A DNA stretch of 56,566 nucleotides from JBAXXL01 sp038206725 (GCA_038206725.1 JBBRAO010000020.1:1-56566), one strand, 5' to 3'; positions 23,465-33,409 are shown, counted from the stretch's first letter. The notes: generated by a model not told the origin, from the sequence alone. Numbers and translations are program-made.

Positions 23465-24499
23465 TTAAATTACCTCTTCCGAAGTAGCTATTTCACTTAG
23501 ATTTTCAGGAATTTTAGTGATTCGTTCACGCAAGAAAAATATTAGGCCCAATATTACTTGAACACCAAAATTTATTAGGTGATTAATAGTGGCGTAAGCC
23601 AAACCTTCCACGTTCGACAAACCGTACAATTTCATCATTGCAATCATTACAACGTAATGAAATACGCCAATACCACCGGGAGTAGGCGCTATCGAAACCC
23701 CAATACCGGAGATTATAATCAACAGCAAAGCATCCGTAAAACCGAGTGTGATGTGGGCGCTAAAACTAAAGCAGTAAAACATCAAATACATAGGGATTGC
23801 GTAACAAGTCCATATCAGAAGTGATTCAAACATTAAACGCAAATACTCCGATGGGCTTTTTATTACTTCAAATCCCTTGCGGAATTTTTCGAAAAGCTCC
23901 TCTAATTTATTATATAGTTTTAAACTTAACGGTTTGATTGTATTTTTTAGTATCCAAGCCATAATAGGCGGATAAAAGCAAAGGGTGATAATAATAACAA
24001 AAGCCAAAACAAGATATAATATACTTGCTATATTGCTTCCCTCGGGGAAGGCGTTGATTATTCTATCTTTTGTGAAAACTATTGCGATAACTAATAAGAA
24101 AAGCAAAGTTAATACATCGAGTAGACGTTCCAAAATTATGGTGGCAAATACCATAGAAAAGCTGACCTTTTCACGTTTTGCATATACATAAGGACGGATT
24201 ACTTCTCCGCCGCGAGGTAGAATGTTATTGAAAAAATACCCTACCATTACCGCTGAAAATAAATTCAAAACCGAATTTACTTTCATAACCGGTCTTAAAA
24301 TAGTCCGCCAACGAATTGCGCGTATGTAATGAGAAAGCACCATAATCGGTATTGGAATCAAAGCCCAAAACCAATTAATTGTTTTTAATTCAGTTATTAA
24401 GGATTGGATATCAATTTTTCTCAATGCCAAATATAGCGAACCAATTAGTATGATAGTAGTTAGCGTATATTTGCCAAATTTCTTTATTTTATCTGTCAT
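23465..24499 (-). CDS. Flippase-like UPF0104 / lysylphosphatidylglycerol synthase TM-region family protein
   Basis: A 344-residue polytopic protein with about eight membrane helices. It shows the family pattern: WALIPIPIMVLSHYIRAIRWRTIL, then VMVGYFFNNILPRGGEVIRPY with the conserved N-x2-PxR/GGE loop, and later GVSIAPTPGGIGVFHYVVM. Such proteins are proposed lipid or lipid-linked sugar translocases, often paired with a GT2 glycosyltransferase exactly as here. A -7 box TATATTTG (minus strand, 24527-24534) lies 28 bases upstream of the start, but without a TTG at the usual -33 position. Confidence 0.85.
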   Translation of the reverse strand: MTDKIKKFGKYTLTTIILIGSLYLALRKIDIQSLITELKTINWFWALIPIPIMVLSHYIRAIRWRTILRPVMKVNSVLNLFSAVMVGYFFNNILPRGGEVIRPYVYAKREKVSFSMVFATIILERLLDVLTLLFLLVIAIVFTKDRIINAFPEGSNIASILYLVLAFVIIITLCFYPPIMAWILKNTIKPLSLKLYNKLEELFEKFRKGFEVIKSPSEYLRLMFESLLIWTCYAIPMYLMFYCFSFSAHITLGFTDALLLIIISGIGVSIAPTPGGIGVFHYVVMIAMMKLYGLSNVEGLAYATINHLINFGVQVILGLIFFLRERITKIPENLSEIATSEEVI

Positions 24500-24697
24500 T
24501 TAGTGTAATTGCTTTTTTCTAAAATTCAAATATATAAAGAAATTATTAACTGTTATAATATTTACGAAATTATTTCAAAAACAATGAACATTTTTTTGCT
24601 ATTTCGTAGATTTTTATTATACTGCAAACTTAAAATTGACAAATTTTGAAATAATAAATTAAATACTAATTACTAATCTTTAATTATAGGGGACTAT

Positions 24698-26473
24698 ATG
24701 TTAAAAAATCATCCTAAAGGTCTATTAGTAGCATTCTTTGCAAATATGGGCGAGCGATTTGGTTTCTATACTATGATGGCTTGTCTTGTGTTCTTTCTGC
24801 AATCACGCTACGATTTATCCGCAAACGATGCGGGTGTCTATTACAGTTGGTTCTATTTCTCGATTTATGCTTTAGCTCTACTTGGCGGTATCATAGCCGA
24901 TACGACACAAAAGTATAAAACGGTTATCTTAGTCGGTATTCTGACTATGCTTGGCGGTTATGTTTTGATGTCCACGCCGGGTTTAACATTGAATATCTCA
25001 TTATTGGCTTTATTAATAATTGCCTTAGGAAATGGTCTTTTCAAAGGTAACTTACAAGCATTAGTAGGTCAAATGTATGATGCTCCAGAATATGCACATT
25101 TGCGCGATTCAGCATTTAGTATCTTCTATATGGGTATCAACGTTGGTGCGTTTTTCGCTCCAAGCGCCGCTAACGGTATCCGTAATTGGTATCTAAGCAC
25201 CAAAGGATTTGCTTACGACGCCGATTTGGCTTCATTATGTAATCAATATATTGGCGGTCGTTTACACGATGTCGCACCTTTGCAACAATTAGCCGCAAAA
25301 GCTACGCACGGGAACATTGCCGATTTAATGGCTTTCTCCAAAAATTATATAGATGCTTTTGCTACAGGTTATAATTATGCTTTCGGTGTTGCCGCAGGTG
25401 CTATGATTATCTCGCTGTTAGTTTATATATTCTTTATGAAGAAGCTTCCTACAAAAGCAAAAAAACCAAAAACTGAAGGTCAGAATTTAGGTAATATGGC
25501 TATGGTAGCTGTTTGGGCTATATTAGGTGCCGCAATTGCAGGTGCCGCTGTTTATTTTATCTCTTACAAATTGGATATTGCATTTGCGTTTGGTCTTTTC
25601 GGAGCTTTCGTAGCAGGCAGTTTCAAAATGTCAACAAAAGAAGAGCGTCCACGCGTGGTTGCGCTTATGCTCGTCTTTTTAGTAGTTATGTTCTTCTGGA
25701 TGTCATTCCATCAAAACGGTCTGACGCTCTCGTTCTTTGCACGTGATTACGTTGCTAAAACAGTAATTCCATTCACCTATCTATTCTTTGATATCAAATC
25801 ATTGCTCACAGTAATCGCCGCAATTTTTGGTATAGTACTCTTAGTCAAAAAAAGGTCCAAACCGTCTTTACGCGGTCTTGGCGCATTATTGTTAGTTGTT
25901 GGTGGCGGATTATCGTATTGGATGTATTCGAATTTTACTGCACAAAACGCTATTGAACCTGAGATATTCCAACAATTCAACCCTATATTTATCGTATTCC
26001 TTACTCCTTTGGTTGTAGGATTCTTTGCTTGGTTAAACGCACGCAAAAAAGAACCATCAACACCGAAAAAAATCGGTATTGGTATGATTTTAGCCGCGGT
26101 TGGTTTTGTTGTAATATTGTTTGCTTCTTTAGCTCTACAATCACCTCATTCATTGGCGGGTACTCCTTCTCCTGATAGAATTTCACCATATTGGCTAATC
26201 AGTACATATTTTGTACTTACAATAGCTGAGCTGTTTTTATCGCCTATGGGTATTTCTTTCGTTTCGAAAGTCGCTCCGGCACGTTTCCAAGGTTTGATGC
26301 AAGGCGGCTGGTTGTTAGCTACCGCATTAGGTAACAAACTTTTGGTTGTTGGCAGTATAATGTGGGATAAAATCGAATTATGGCAATTATGGGCTATATT
26401 CGTAGTTTGCTGTTTAATCTCAGCCGCATTCATATTCTCAATTATAAAACGATTGGAAAAAGCAACGTCCTAA
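24698..26473 (+). CDS. POT/PTR2-family oligopeptide transporter
   Basis: A 591-residue major-facilitator protein with about 14 helices. POT signatures are present: GERFGFYTMMACLVFFLQ in helix 1, LGGIIADTTQKYKTVILVG after helix 2, and FSIFYMGINVGAFFAPSAANG in helix 5. It should import di- and tripeptides with protons. The helix 1 motif, normally ExxER, reads NMGER (Asn16 to Arg20), so the first glutamate is missing. The region 380-470 holds additional helices, as in longer Bacteroidota POTs. A strong AGGGGA site precedes the ATG, and a hairpin terminator follows at 26503. Confidence 0.9.
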   Translation: MLKNHPKGLLVAFFANMGERFGFYTMMACLVFFLQSRYDLSANDAGVYYSWFYFSIYALALLGGIIADTTQKYKTVILVGILTMLGGYVLMSTPGLTLNISLLALLIIALGNGLFKGNLQALVGQMYDAPEYAHLRDSAFSIFYMGINVGAFFAPSAANGIRNWYLSTKGFAYDADLASLCNQYIGGRLHDVAPLQQLAAKATHGNIADLMAFSKNYIDAFATGYNYAFGVAAGAMIISLLVYIFFMKKLPTKAKKPKTEGQNLGNMAMVAVWAILGAAIAGAAVYFISYKLDIAFAFGLFGAFVAGSFKMSTKEERPRVVALMLVFLVVMFFWMSFHQNGLTLSFFARDYVAKTVIPFTYLFFDIKSLLTVIAAIFGIVLLVKKRSKPSLRGLGALLLVVGGGLSYWMYSNFTAQNAIEPEIFQQFNPIFIVFLTPLVVGFFAWLNARKKEPSTPKKIGIGMILAAVGFVVILFASLALQSPHSLAGTPSPDRISPYWLISTYFVLTIAELFLSPMGISFVSKVAPARFQGLMQGGWLLATALGNKLLVVGSIMWDKIELWQLWAIFVVCCLISAAFIFSIIKRLEKATS

Positions 26474-26502
26474 TGATCAATTATAAATGATTGATAATCA
26501 AT

Positions 26503-26539
26503 AAACGTTCCCAAGCTCACGCTTAGGAACGTTTTTTTT
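26503..26539 (+). terminator. Rho-independent terminator after the POT gene
   Basis: AACGTTCC and GGAACGTT arms, with inner AAGC/GCTT pairing, are followed by eight T residues (26503-26539). The hairpin is a member of the TTCCCAAGC repeat family and forms the first unit of the tandem array. Confidence 0.75.
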
Positions 26540-26723
26540 AATGCTCATCGAGCGGAGTCGAGATGGCAAACTACAGAATCTGGTTCCCAAGCTCCTGCTT
26601 GGTAAAGCTTTTTTAATGCTCATCGAGCGGAGTCGAGATGGCAAAACTACAGAATCTGGTCCTCAAAATCCTGCTTAGGAACGTTTTTTTTAATGCACAT
26701 CGAGCGGAGTCGAGATGGCATCC
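26506..26723 (+). repeat. Tandem array of three ~76-base composite repeat units
   Basis: Unit 1 (26506-26582), unit 2 (26583-26658) and partial unit 3 (26659-26723) share the same order. Each has a TTCCCAAGC-type hairpin (degenerate in unit 3), a T-run with AATG, the repeat CATCGAGCGGAGTCGAGATG, and GGCAAACTACAGAATCTG (absent from unit 3). The 20-base repeats start at 26546, 26621 and 26698. Sequence between them is conserved rather than unique, so this is not a CRISPR. Confidence 0.8.
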
Positions 26724-26767
26724 CTTCCAACTATTCCAAAATAAATTAGTATATTTGTTTTGAAAAA

Positions 26768-27565
26768 ATGTTGCTTGTTGATTTATTAATTCAATGGTTG
26801 ACAATTATGATACGTGCGCTTTTATTTGGGCTTTTAGCCGGCTCCGCCGTTTTTTTCGGAGCTTTGGTCGGGATATATACCAAAATCAACAAAAAGACCG
26901 TAGCCGCTATTATGGCTTTTGGTAGTGGTGTGCTGATTTCGGCGCTTTCGCTGGATTTAATGGAAGAAGCCCACGCTAACGGTGGCTTTTGGTCTGTAAG
27001 TATAGGATTTGTCCTTGGCGGTCTATTTTTCGTAATCGGTGATTATTTTGTTGATAATGCCGGTGGGCAGGCTCGCAAATCTGTCCACGGTAAGCACCAC
27101 AACAAACGAAAAACCAATGCAGTCGCTATTTCGGGTATGGCTCTGTTTCTCGGTGCAATGCTCGATGGTATTCCCGAATCCGCCGCAATAGGTTTCAATT
27201 TGCTTAGTGGAACGAATATGGGTATTTTGCTTTTGGTAGCGGTGTTTTTGAGTAATTTTCCTGAAGGTGTTTCGGGCGCAATAGGAATGAAACAAGCTGG
27301 AAAATCCAATAAATATATTTTGAGCTTGTGGTTGAGCACTGTTATTATAGCGGGTTTGTCAGCCCTTGTTGGATTCGCTTTCTTGGGTGGAACTTCTGAA
27401 CATTTTCAAGCGGCGTCTATGGCTTTTGCCGCGGGAGCAATACTGGCAATGCTAACCGACACAATGATTCCGGAAGCGTTCGAGACCGGTGGTCGATTTG
27501 TAGCAATAATGGCTGTTTTGGGATTTTTGGTGTCTTTTATTATTTCGAGAATAGCGAAAGGTTAA
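26768..27565 (+). CDS. ZIP-family metal transporter-like membrane protein
   Basis: A 265-residue protein with about eight helices and the ZIP layout: FGSGVLISALSLDLMEEA in helix 2, a hydrophilic His/Lys loop (KSVHGKHHNKRK), LDGIPESAAIGFNL in helix 4, and LSNFPEGVSGAIGM in helix 5. Classical ZIPs have His at the start of the helix 4 and 5 motifs (HNxPEG-like); here Asp and Ser stand there, so the metal site is altered and the substrate uncertain. A -7 box TATATTTG (26750-26757) is so close to the first ATG that the second ATG (26807, MIRALLFGLLAG) may be the true start. Confidence 0.8.
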   Translation: MLLVDLLIQWLTIMIRALLFGLLAGSAVFFGALVGIYTKINKKTVAAIMAFGSGVLISALSLDLMEEAHANGGFWSVSIGFVLGGLFFVIGDYFVDNAGGQARKSVHGKHHNKRKTNAVAISGMALFLGAMLDGIPESAAIGFNLLSGTNMGILLLVAVFLSNFPEGVSGAIGMKQAGKSNKYILSLWLSTVIIAGLSALVGFAFLGGTSEHFQAASMAFAAGAILAMLTDTMIPEAFETGGRFVAIMAVLGFLVSFIISRIAKG

Positions 27566-28045
27566 AAACAAAAACGCATTATCCGAATCTCTTATAATCC
27601 CTTAGCAAGGAAGTATTTGTGGGAACTAGATGTGCACGTTCGTCCAAAACCCTAAAAGGGTGAAATAAAAAAGCCGCCGGTTTTGGCTGTAATCTATATT
27701 TTTATTAATTTAGAATCGGAATTGTTTCGTAATTTTTTTTTGGGGCAATGAATGAATTTTGATGAAAATAGAACGATTGATTTAGAGCGGACGAAGTTCG
27801 TCCCAACATCCCACCTTCTTCGGCAAAGGCGGGCGAAGAAGACGTTGCGTGCAACGTCGCTGGGAGTGACGCACGGGCGGTTTTCTTCAAGTCCTCCACT
27901 CTGGGGAGGATTTAGGAGGGGTCTTTTCACTTCTTCGCCGTGCATCTCGACTTCGCTCGATGACCGGTTTAACCCAGTCATCGCGTCTTTGCACTGTATT
28001 CGCATTTTATTTCTACCTCTATAACCCTATTTAAAGTTCTATTTC
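27566..28045. other. 480-base spacer made largely of palindromes
   Basis: No credible gene. After an AT-rich part, several different perfect palindromes follow closely: GGACGAA/TTCGTCC (about 27788), CTTCTTCG/CGAAGAAG (about 27813-27841), and GACGTTGC-GT-GCAACGTC (27841-27858). A C/G-rich repeat piece (about 27893-27922) and the CATCTCGACTTCGCTCGATG repeat (27943-27962) come next. Open frames on both strands here are by-products of the repeats. Confidence 0.65.
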
Positions 28046-30070
28046 CTATTTTTTTAGTATTTGCGCCAATGCCCCATCAAATTCTTCTGTTGGGTTGTTA
28101 CAAACTTTGCCTCGGCAAACGTAAACCATCGTTTTCCCATCAACACTTTTGTTATCAAGCAGTTCTAAAGTGGATTCGCCCTCGGTACCCGAAATAAATA
28201 TATTCGGTAGATAGTACTTGTCGAATTTTCTTCTAATGGATTCACTTGCCTTTCCAACTATTGAAACATCACAAGTATCATCCGCTAACCAAGCCATTAA
28301 AATTGACCAATTGGCGTAATATGGACCATATTTTAAGGCTTGTGGCTTCACTTGAGTCAACATATTTTTTGCTTTTTGGGTGTACTCCTCTTTATAAAAA
28401 TACCGTCCAAGAACATAGAGGTTCTTAGCCATTTCGGAGTTAGCCGATGGAATAACATTGTCATTTATATCTATATTTCTGGCTATTAAAGCAGGGTCTT
28501 CATCGGAAGTATAATAAAACAAACCACTACTAGTGTCGAAAAAGTGTTCGATAGTATATTGAACCAACTGCTCTGCCTTAATCAACCATTTTTCAGCAAA
28601 AGTAGCTTCATAAATGGCAATATAAGCTGTTATCGTGAATGCATAATCATCCAAGAAAGCATTAATAGTCGCTTTTCCGGATTTATAATTTCTGTGCAAT
28701 CTGTTGTCAGCCGTTTTAATCTTTGTATCTATAAATTCAGCATTTTTCAATGCAATTTCTAAAAACCTTGTGTCATCGAAAGCGCGATAAGCATCAACAT
28801 AAGCTTTCAGCATAAGCGCATTCCACGCTGTAAGTATTTTATCATCCAAAGCGGGGCGGATTCGTTTGCTTCTTTCGTTAAGCAATTCTTTTTTCGTTTC
28901 AAGAACAAATTTTGCCAAATCATCCGCAGTTATATTGTTGTTTTCTGCAAATTCTTCGTCCGACAAAGTTTTATGTAATATATTTTTTCCGGCTTCCCAA
29001 TTCCCTTGATTTGTAACATTATAATATTCGGACATAATTTTTGTTTTATCAGCAACTACATTCTCAAATTCCGCTTTGGTCCAAACATAGAATTTACCCT
29101 CTTCGCCTTCGCTATCAGCGTCTAATGAAGAATAAAAACCTCCTTCCGGGGAAGTCAGCTCTCGTTGAATAAAATCCAATGTCTCGTAAACCACAGACTT
29201 GTAGTTTTCATCATTTGCTAATGTAAATGCGCTTGAATACAGGCTGACTAATTGAGCATTATCATATAACATTTTTTCAAAATGCGGCAAAAACCAATAT
29301 TTATCGGTCGAATAGCGTGCAAAACCACCACCCACCTGGTCATAAATACCACCATTAGCCATTTTATTTAATGTTATAATAACTGCATTCAAAGCCGCGG
29401 CGTTTTTTGTAATATGATTATAATGCAGTAATAATTGTAATCCTATCGGTAATGGGAATTTTGGCACTTGCTTATTGCCACCTTCAACAAAATCTATATC
29501 CTCTACCCATTCATTGAAAGTACTATCCAAATCACTAATATCGAAACCGGACTCTTCTTTATTTGCTACTATCGTTCCAAGGCTTCTGATACCTTGCGAA
29601 ATTTGCTCGGCTCGTTCTTCAGCCAATTCTGGATTTTCTTCTACCCATTGATGCACTTTGTGTAAAATCTCTAACCAATTGTATTTTTGAAAATAGGTAC
29701 CGCCGTAAATGGGTCTTCCATCGGGCAAAGCAATACAGTTAAGGGGCCAACCGCCTCCGCCTGTAAGAATATGGACAGCATTCATATAGACTTGGTCAAT
29801 ATCCGGTCTTTCTTCTCTGTCAATCTTAATTGAAATAAATTTATCGTTCATCAATTTTGCGACTTCCACATCCTCAAAACTTTCGTGCTCCATTACGTGG
29901 CACCAATGGCAAGCCGCATATCCTATGCTTATAATCATCAATTTCTTTTCTTTTACGGCTTTTTCTAATGCCTCATCACTCCAAGGATACCAATCAACAG
30001 GATTATGTGCGTGTTGTAAAAGGTATGGGCTTGTTTCATTTATCAGATGATTTGTATATTTTTTTTCCAT
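28046..30070 (-). CDS. Thioredoxin-fold DUF255/YyaL-type protein with six-hairpin glycosidase-like domain
   Basis: A 674-residue cytosolic protein, the usual size of the YyaL/SSP411 family. The N-terminal thioredoxin-like domain shows NETSPYLLQHAHNPVDWYPW and the CxxC motif in YAACHWCHVMEHESF, then KIDREERPDID. From ~190 the alpha/alpha toroid begins, with GGIYDQVGGGFARYSTD, WFLPHFEKMLYDNAQL, and DDKILTAWNALML. Family function is not firmly established; roles in redox or carbohydrate handling have been suggested. No signal peptide. It lies 30 bases after the large T9SS gene on the same strand. Confidence 0.92.
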   Translation of the reverse strand: MEKKYTNHLINETSPYLLQHAHNPVDWYPWSDEALEKAVKEKKLMIISIGYAACHWCHVMEHESFEDVEVAKLMNDKFISIKIDREERPDIDQVYMNAVHILTGGGGWPLNCIALPDGRPIYGGTYFQKYNWLEILHKVHQWVEENPELAEERAEQISQGIRSLGTIVANKEESGFDISDLDSTFNEWVEDIDFVEGGNKQVPKFPLPIGLQLLLHYNHITKNAAALNAVIITLNKMANGGIYDQVGGGFARYSTDKYWFLPHFEKMLYDNAQLVSLYSSAFTLANDENYKSVVYETLDFIQRELTSPEGGFYSSLDADSEGEEGKFYVWTKAEFENVVADKTKIMSEYYNVTNQGNWEAGKNILHKTLSDEEFAENNNITADDLAKFVLETKKELLNERSKRIRPALDDKILTAWNALMLKAYVDAYRAFDDTRFLEIALKNAEFIDTKIKTADNRLHRNYKSGKATINAFLDDYAFTITAYIAIYEATFAEKWLIKAEQLVQYTIEHFFDTSSGLFYYTSDEDPALIARNIDINDNVIPSANSEMAKNLYVLGRYFYKEEYTQKAKNMLTQVKPQALKYGPYYANWSILMAWLADDTCDVSIVGKASESIRRKFDKYYLPNIFISGTEGESTLELLDNKSVDGKTMVYVCRGKVCNNPTEEFDGALAQILKK

Positions 30071-30100
30071 ATATTACCTATTTATATCATAGTTCTTCTT

Positions 30101-33100
30101 TTATTTCACAATGACGAAGCTCTTGTGTTCGGTGGCTTTTCCTGCTTTCAATTCTATGAAATAGACTCCTGCGGGAAGTTCACCAACCGGTAGCGAGTAT
30201 GTTTGATCGCCCACGGATTGATAACTATTCAGCAAATCAGAAATCATCAAGCCGTTGGTATTGTATAGCGTTAAGCCTACTTTACAATTATTTTCGAGTT
30301 TATATGTGATATTTACGCTCGAATTATTGGCAGGGTTAGGTGAAATAGCGATTATTCCGAAATTATCGTTCGCATCGTCAATTCCGCTTGCTTCAATCTC
30401 GGCTTTCACAAGTGACAGATATTGAGTGTAGCAATAAATATTAAGCTCCGAATTCCATTCAGCTTTGAAACCGATGGAATCCCGAAATTCAACCGCCCCA
30501 TTTGCAATTTCGTCTTGAATACTCTGCGTATCGAATATTACGTTGAATTCGAATTCTTCATTTTGCTTCAAAATTAAATTCGGCAGTTTACCCCCACCCG
30601 ATTTATAAACGGTGGGATCAATAATAAACCCGCTTTTCGGTAAAGCCTTTGAGTGGTCGTTGGAAACCAATATAATTGAATCTAAAACTATGTCTTTATT
30701 CGACAGATTCTTTACCTTTTGTTTACGAGAAAACGCATTGCTATTTTTGTTCACCAAACCATAATTATAAGTTTTAGCATCTAAGGCAATTTTCGTATTT
30801 ATCATATCAATCGATATGATGGTTTCGTTTCCTGCTCTATCGGCAAAAAGTATTACAGCCCTTCCATCCAAATCGGGGTCAATTTTGTTGACTGCCCAAT
30901 CAATAGAATTCGTTTTACCCGGTACAAAGAGTGTTTTATCGTATTTTACTTCGGTGCAGTTGAAAGACGCCTTGTTAACTAACTGTATGATGTTTAGATG
31001 AGAGCAATTTGCGGGATCATTAATCGGTTCGTCGGTTACTGTACCTTGAGCTGTATTAGAGCAACAGCAAGGAGAAGCTGTTGATGTAGGGGGCAATGTA
31101 TCTGAAACAGACACGTAAGCCAATAACTCCGCCATATATTTTGTGTATTGACATTTATTGGAATTGTCTATTGAATACGCTTTGATACCAATTGAATCTA
31201 GATATTTTGTTTTGCCGTCAATAAAATAATCCACTATTGAAGCAGGGTCGAAAATTATATCAAATGAAATCTTATCCCCGGAATTGAGAGTTAATTCGGG
31301 TAAAGAACCGCCGTTTTCTTTGTAAATTTTGTTGTCAATCGTGAATCCGGCAAATTTAAAATTAGATTGATTATATTTTGATTTTAGATAGAAAGAGTCC
31401 AAAATTATAGGCGCTTCGGTTTGATTTGTAAATTCGCAAGTGATTGTTTTCGTTGGAGAATTAACATAAAACTCGCCAAATTCATAAGTCCTTTTATCGG
31501 TAATAAATTTAAAAGGATTATACTCAATTACAAAAGTAGTATCGTTTCCCGCACAATCGTAGGCATATAATACCGCTTTTGCTTTCAGTGTTCTATCAAT
31601 TACATTAAGTGTGAAATTCAACTTGTCTGATATACCGCTGATTAATTCGTCGTTCGATAAGTTCAAGCCGGTTACGTTATACGATTGAGCATTAATAAAA
31701 TCTACTTCTTTCAGATTTGTTCTCAGCGAAGCGTCGTTAATCGGTTCATCGCTTATAGTTCCGGTTATTTTGCCGGAGCAGTTCAAATCATATTCGAGAG
31801 TAGGTTTATAGATATCCGCTTTCGATAAATCTTTAAAATTCGATATTGTGGAATATCCGTAAATACTGCCGGAGCCCGAACCGTAACAATATGCGGCTAA
31901 TTTGTTAATCCCCTTCAAATAATAGACAAATGCGGGATTGTACAATTTTATAGTGGTGGTTTTCCTAAATTGCCCTTTTGGAAGTTTGTCGTCGAATATG
32001 GTTTTTCCCGGCGATGCAACATCAGCCAATTTTCTCCACTCGATTGATGTACCATCGGACTGCCCAAACATAATGTCGTCGGGGATTTTAGCCAAATCGT
32101 CGGTTATATAACATATATTTACATAATTGTTAGTACAAACCGCCTCGCCCAGATTGTTGGGTATAGTCCACGAAATTGCATTTTGATATTGACTAACGGG
32201 GGTAAGGGCAATTTGAAAAGGAGCGGTTGTAGTTATGCCGTCATCATCGGCTCCGGTATTAAATTGAGTTACTGCGATTTTATTATTCGCCGAAATTGTT
32301 ATCGGATTAAGTTCGCTCTCTCCTTCGGCTTGCGCTCGAAATTCAATAAACCCTTTACCCGATTCACCGCCAACTGTTTCTACTGTTGCCCATTCATAGC
32401 CATTTATGTACAGCATTGTATTTGGTTCTGAAGCCATAACGCGAACGATGGAAGGTTTTTGTCTACTGGCAAACGGAAGAACTTGATATTGATTACCCCA
32501 AGCGGAAATCGGAATGTCCTGCTCTATTAAATAACCGCAATAGCTCGTCGGGGAAGGAACATTAGTGCCATAAGAACCCGATATAACTGCGACAGGTTTT
32601 GACGATTGGACGGTTGTACCTGTTAAATCATTGTAATTGCCTTTCACGCCAATTTGATACACTTCTCCGGTTTGGAGTGTAATTGTTTTTGTTGAGCCAT
32701 ATCTTAAAACATTCGGCTTATCCGTAAAGTTGTTTTTGCTTCCACCAATAGTGATTGTTACTTCGGTTTCGGGGTAAACGCCTACAATGCTGGTATAGGA
32801 TGTCATAAATTGTTCAGTGTCTTCAGCAGTCGGGCTATTGTAGGATGAGACTATGTAGCTCGTGCCCAATGCGGTCTTGGGGATAACCAAAAATCCTTCC
32901 GATGTAGTTTTCGAAGTATTTAATCCATAACAAACGACGGGTTTTTCAGAGCGGATAATAATACCATAACCAGGGTATTCAAAATTGGGAGACGGCTCTT
33001 GTTTCGCAGTTTTTCGGTAGCATTGGGCTTCTTCGGAAGTCAAGTCAAAAACAATGACATTATTAGGCAGACATTCCTTTACACGTGAAATGTCTTTTCC

Positions 33101-33349
33101 CGGAATGTCTAAGCTTACATTTGTTTTGTAAGCGGACGAAACATAAATTAAGATTTTGTTTTGAGGACTGAAGGATTCTTCCCAACAAGGGTGGAAAGTA
33201 AGAAAAAATTCTGTGCCTTCGCTTGACGAACCCAGCAAAGAAGTTATTTCCTTTGATATGTTTTTATTGTCATTATTAGCAATGAGTTGGGATATCGCAA
33301 ATATAAAAAGCAGACAAACAATTGACGAAATACGATAAAAAACTTTCAT
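30101..33349 (-). CDS. Large secreted protein with IgGFc-binding-like N-terminal region and T9SS type A sorting domain
   Basis: The start is placed at 33349 (MKVFYRISSIVCLLF), which gives a proper signal peptide and has AGGTTGG upstream; the frame remains open to 33433 only because of the leader. The ~1082-residue protein begins with an IgGFc-binding-like domain to about 410 (GTEFFLTFHPCWEESFSPQ, YIVSSYNSPTAEDTEQFMTSY). Two similar beta-rich repeats follow, each with YEFGEFYVNSPTKT- or YNYGLVNKNS-type starts and each preceded by a Cys-rich ITGTISDEPINDASL / AQGTVTDEPINDPAN segment. It ends with a sorting domain (ISPNPANNSSVNITY, PAGVYFIELKAG). Probably a cell-surface or secreted binding protein. 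A 36-base leader element shared with the 53479 gene lies 60 bases upstream. Confidence 0.82.
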   Translation of the reverse strand: MKVFYRISSIVCLLFIFAISQLIANNDNKNISKEITSLLGSSSEGTEFFLTFHPCWEESFSPQNKILIYVSSAYKTNVSLDIPGKDISRVKECLPNNVIVFDLTSEEAQCYRKTAKQEPSPNFEYPGYGIIIRSEKPVVCYGLNTSKTTSEGFLVIPKTALGTSYIVSSYNSPTAEDTEQFMTSYTSIVGVYPETEVTITIGGSKNNFTDKPNVLRYGSTKTITLQTGEVYQIGVKGNYNDLTGTTVQSSKPVAVISGSYGTNVPSPTSYCGYLIEQDIPISAWGNQYQVLPFASRQKPSIVRVMASEPNTMLYINGYEWATVETVGGESGKGFIEFRAQAEGESELNPITISANNKIAVTQFNTGADDDGITTTAPFQIALTPVSQYQNAISWTIPNNLGEAVCTNNYVNICYITDDLAKIPDDIMFGQSDGTSIEWRKLADVASPGKTIFDDKLPKGQFRKTTTIKLYNPAFVYYLKGINKLAAYCYGSGSGSIYGYSTISNFKDLSKADIYKPTLEYDLNCSGKITGTISDEPINDASLRTNLKEVDFINAQSYNVTGLNLSNDELISGISDKLNFTLNVIDRTLKAKAVLYAYDCAGNDTTFVIEYNPFKFITDKRTYEFGEFYVNSPTKTITCEFTNQTEAPIILDSFYLKSKYNQSNFKFAGFTIDNKIYKENGGSLPELTLNSGDKISFDIIFDPASIVDYFIDGKTKYLDSIGIKAYSIDNSNKCQYTKYMAELLAYVSVSDTLPPTSTASPCCCSNTAQGTVTDEPINDPANCSHLNIIQLVNKASFNCTEVKYDKTLFVPGKTNSIDWAVNKIDPDLDGRAVILFADRAGNETIISIDMINTKIALDAKTYNYGLVNKNSNAFSRKQKVKNLSNKDIVLDSIILVSNDHSKALPKSGFIIDPTVYKSGGGKLPNLILKQNEEFEFNVIFDTQSIQDEIANGAVEFRDSIGFKAEWNSELNIYCYTQYLSLVKAEIEASGIDDANDNFGIIAISPNPANNSSVNITYKLENNCKVGLTLYNTNGLMISDLLNSYQSVGDQTYSLPVGELPAGVYFIELKAGKATEHKSFVIVK

Positions 33350-33409
33350 TTCCAACCTCGGATATACTGTGAAAAAAAACCAATTTTTCTGAATTTGTAC
33401 ATTTACATT

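Noticed and set aside
26506..26723. Direct repeats at regular ~76-base spacing, considered as a CRISPR array
   Set aside because: The sequence between the 20-base repeats is itself conserved from unit to unit, and there are no cas genes.
27694..28024. Overlapping open frames on both strands
   Set aside because: They are formed by GC-rich palindromic repeats in the spacer; composition and lack of motifs do not support genes.
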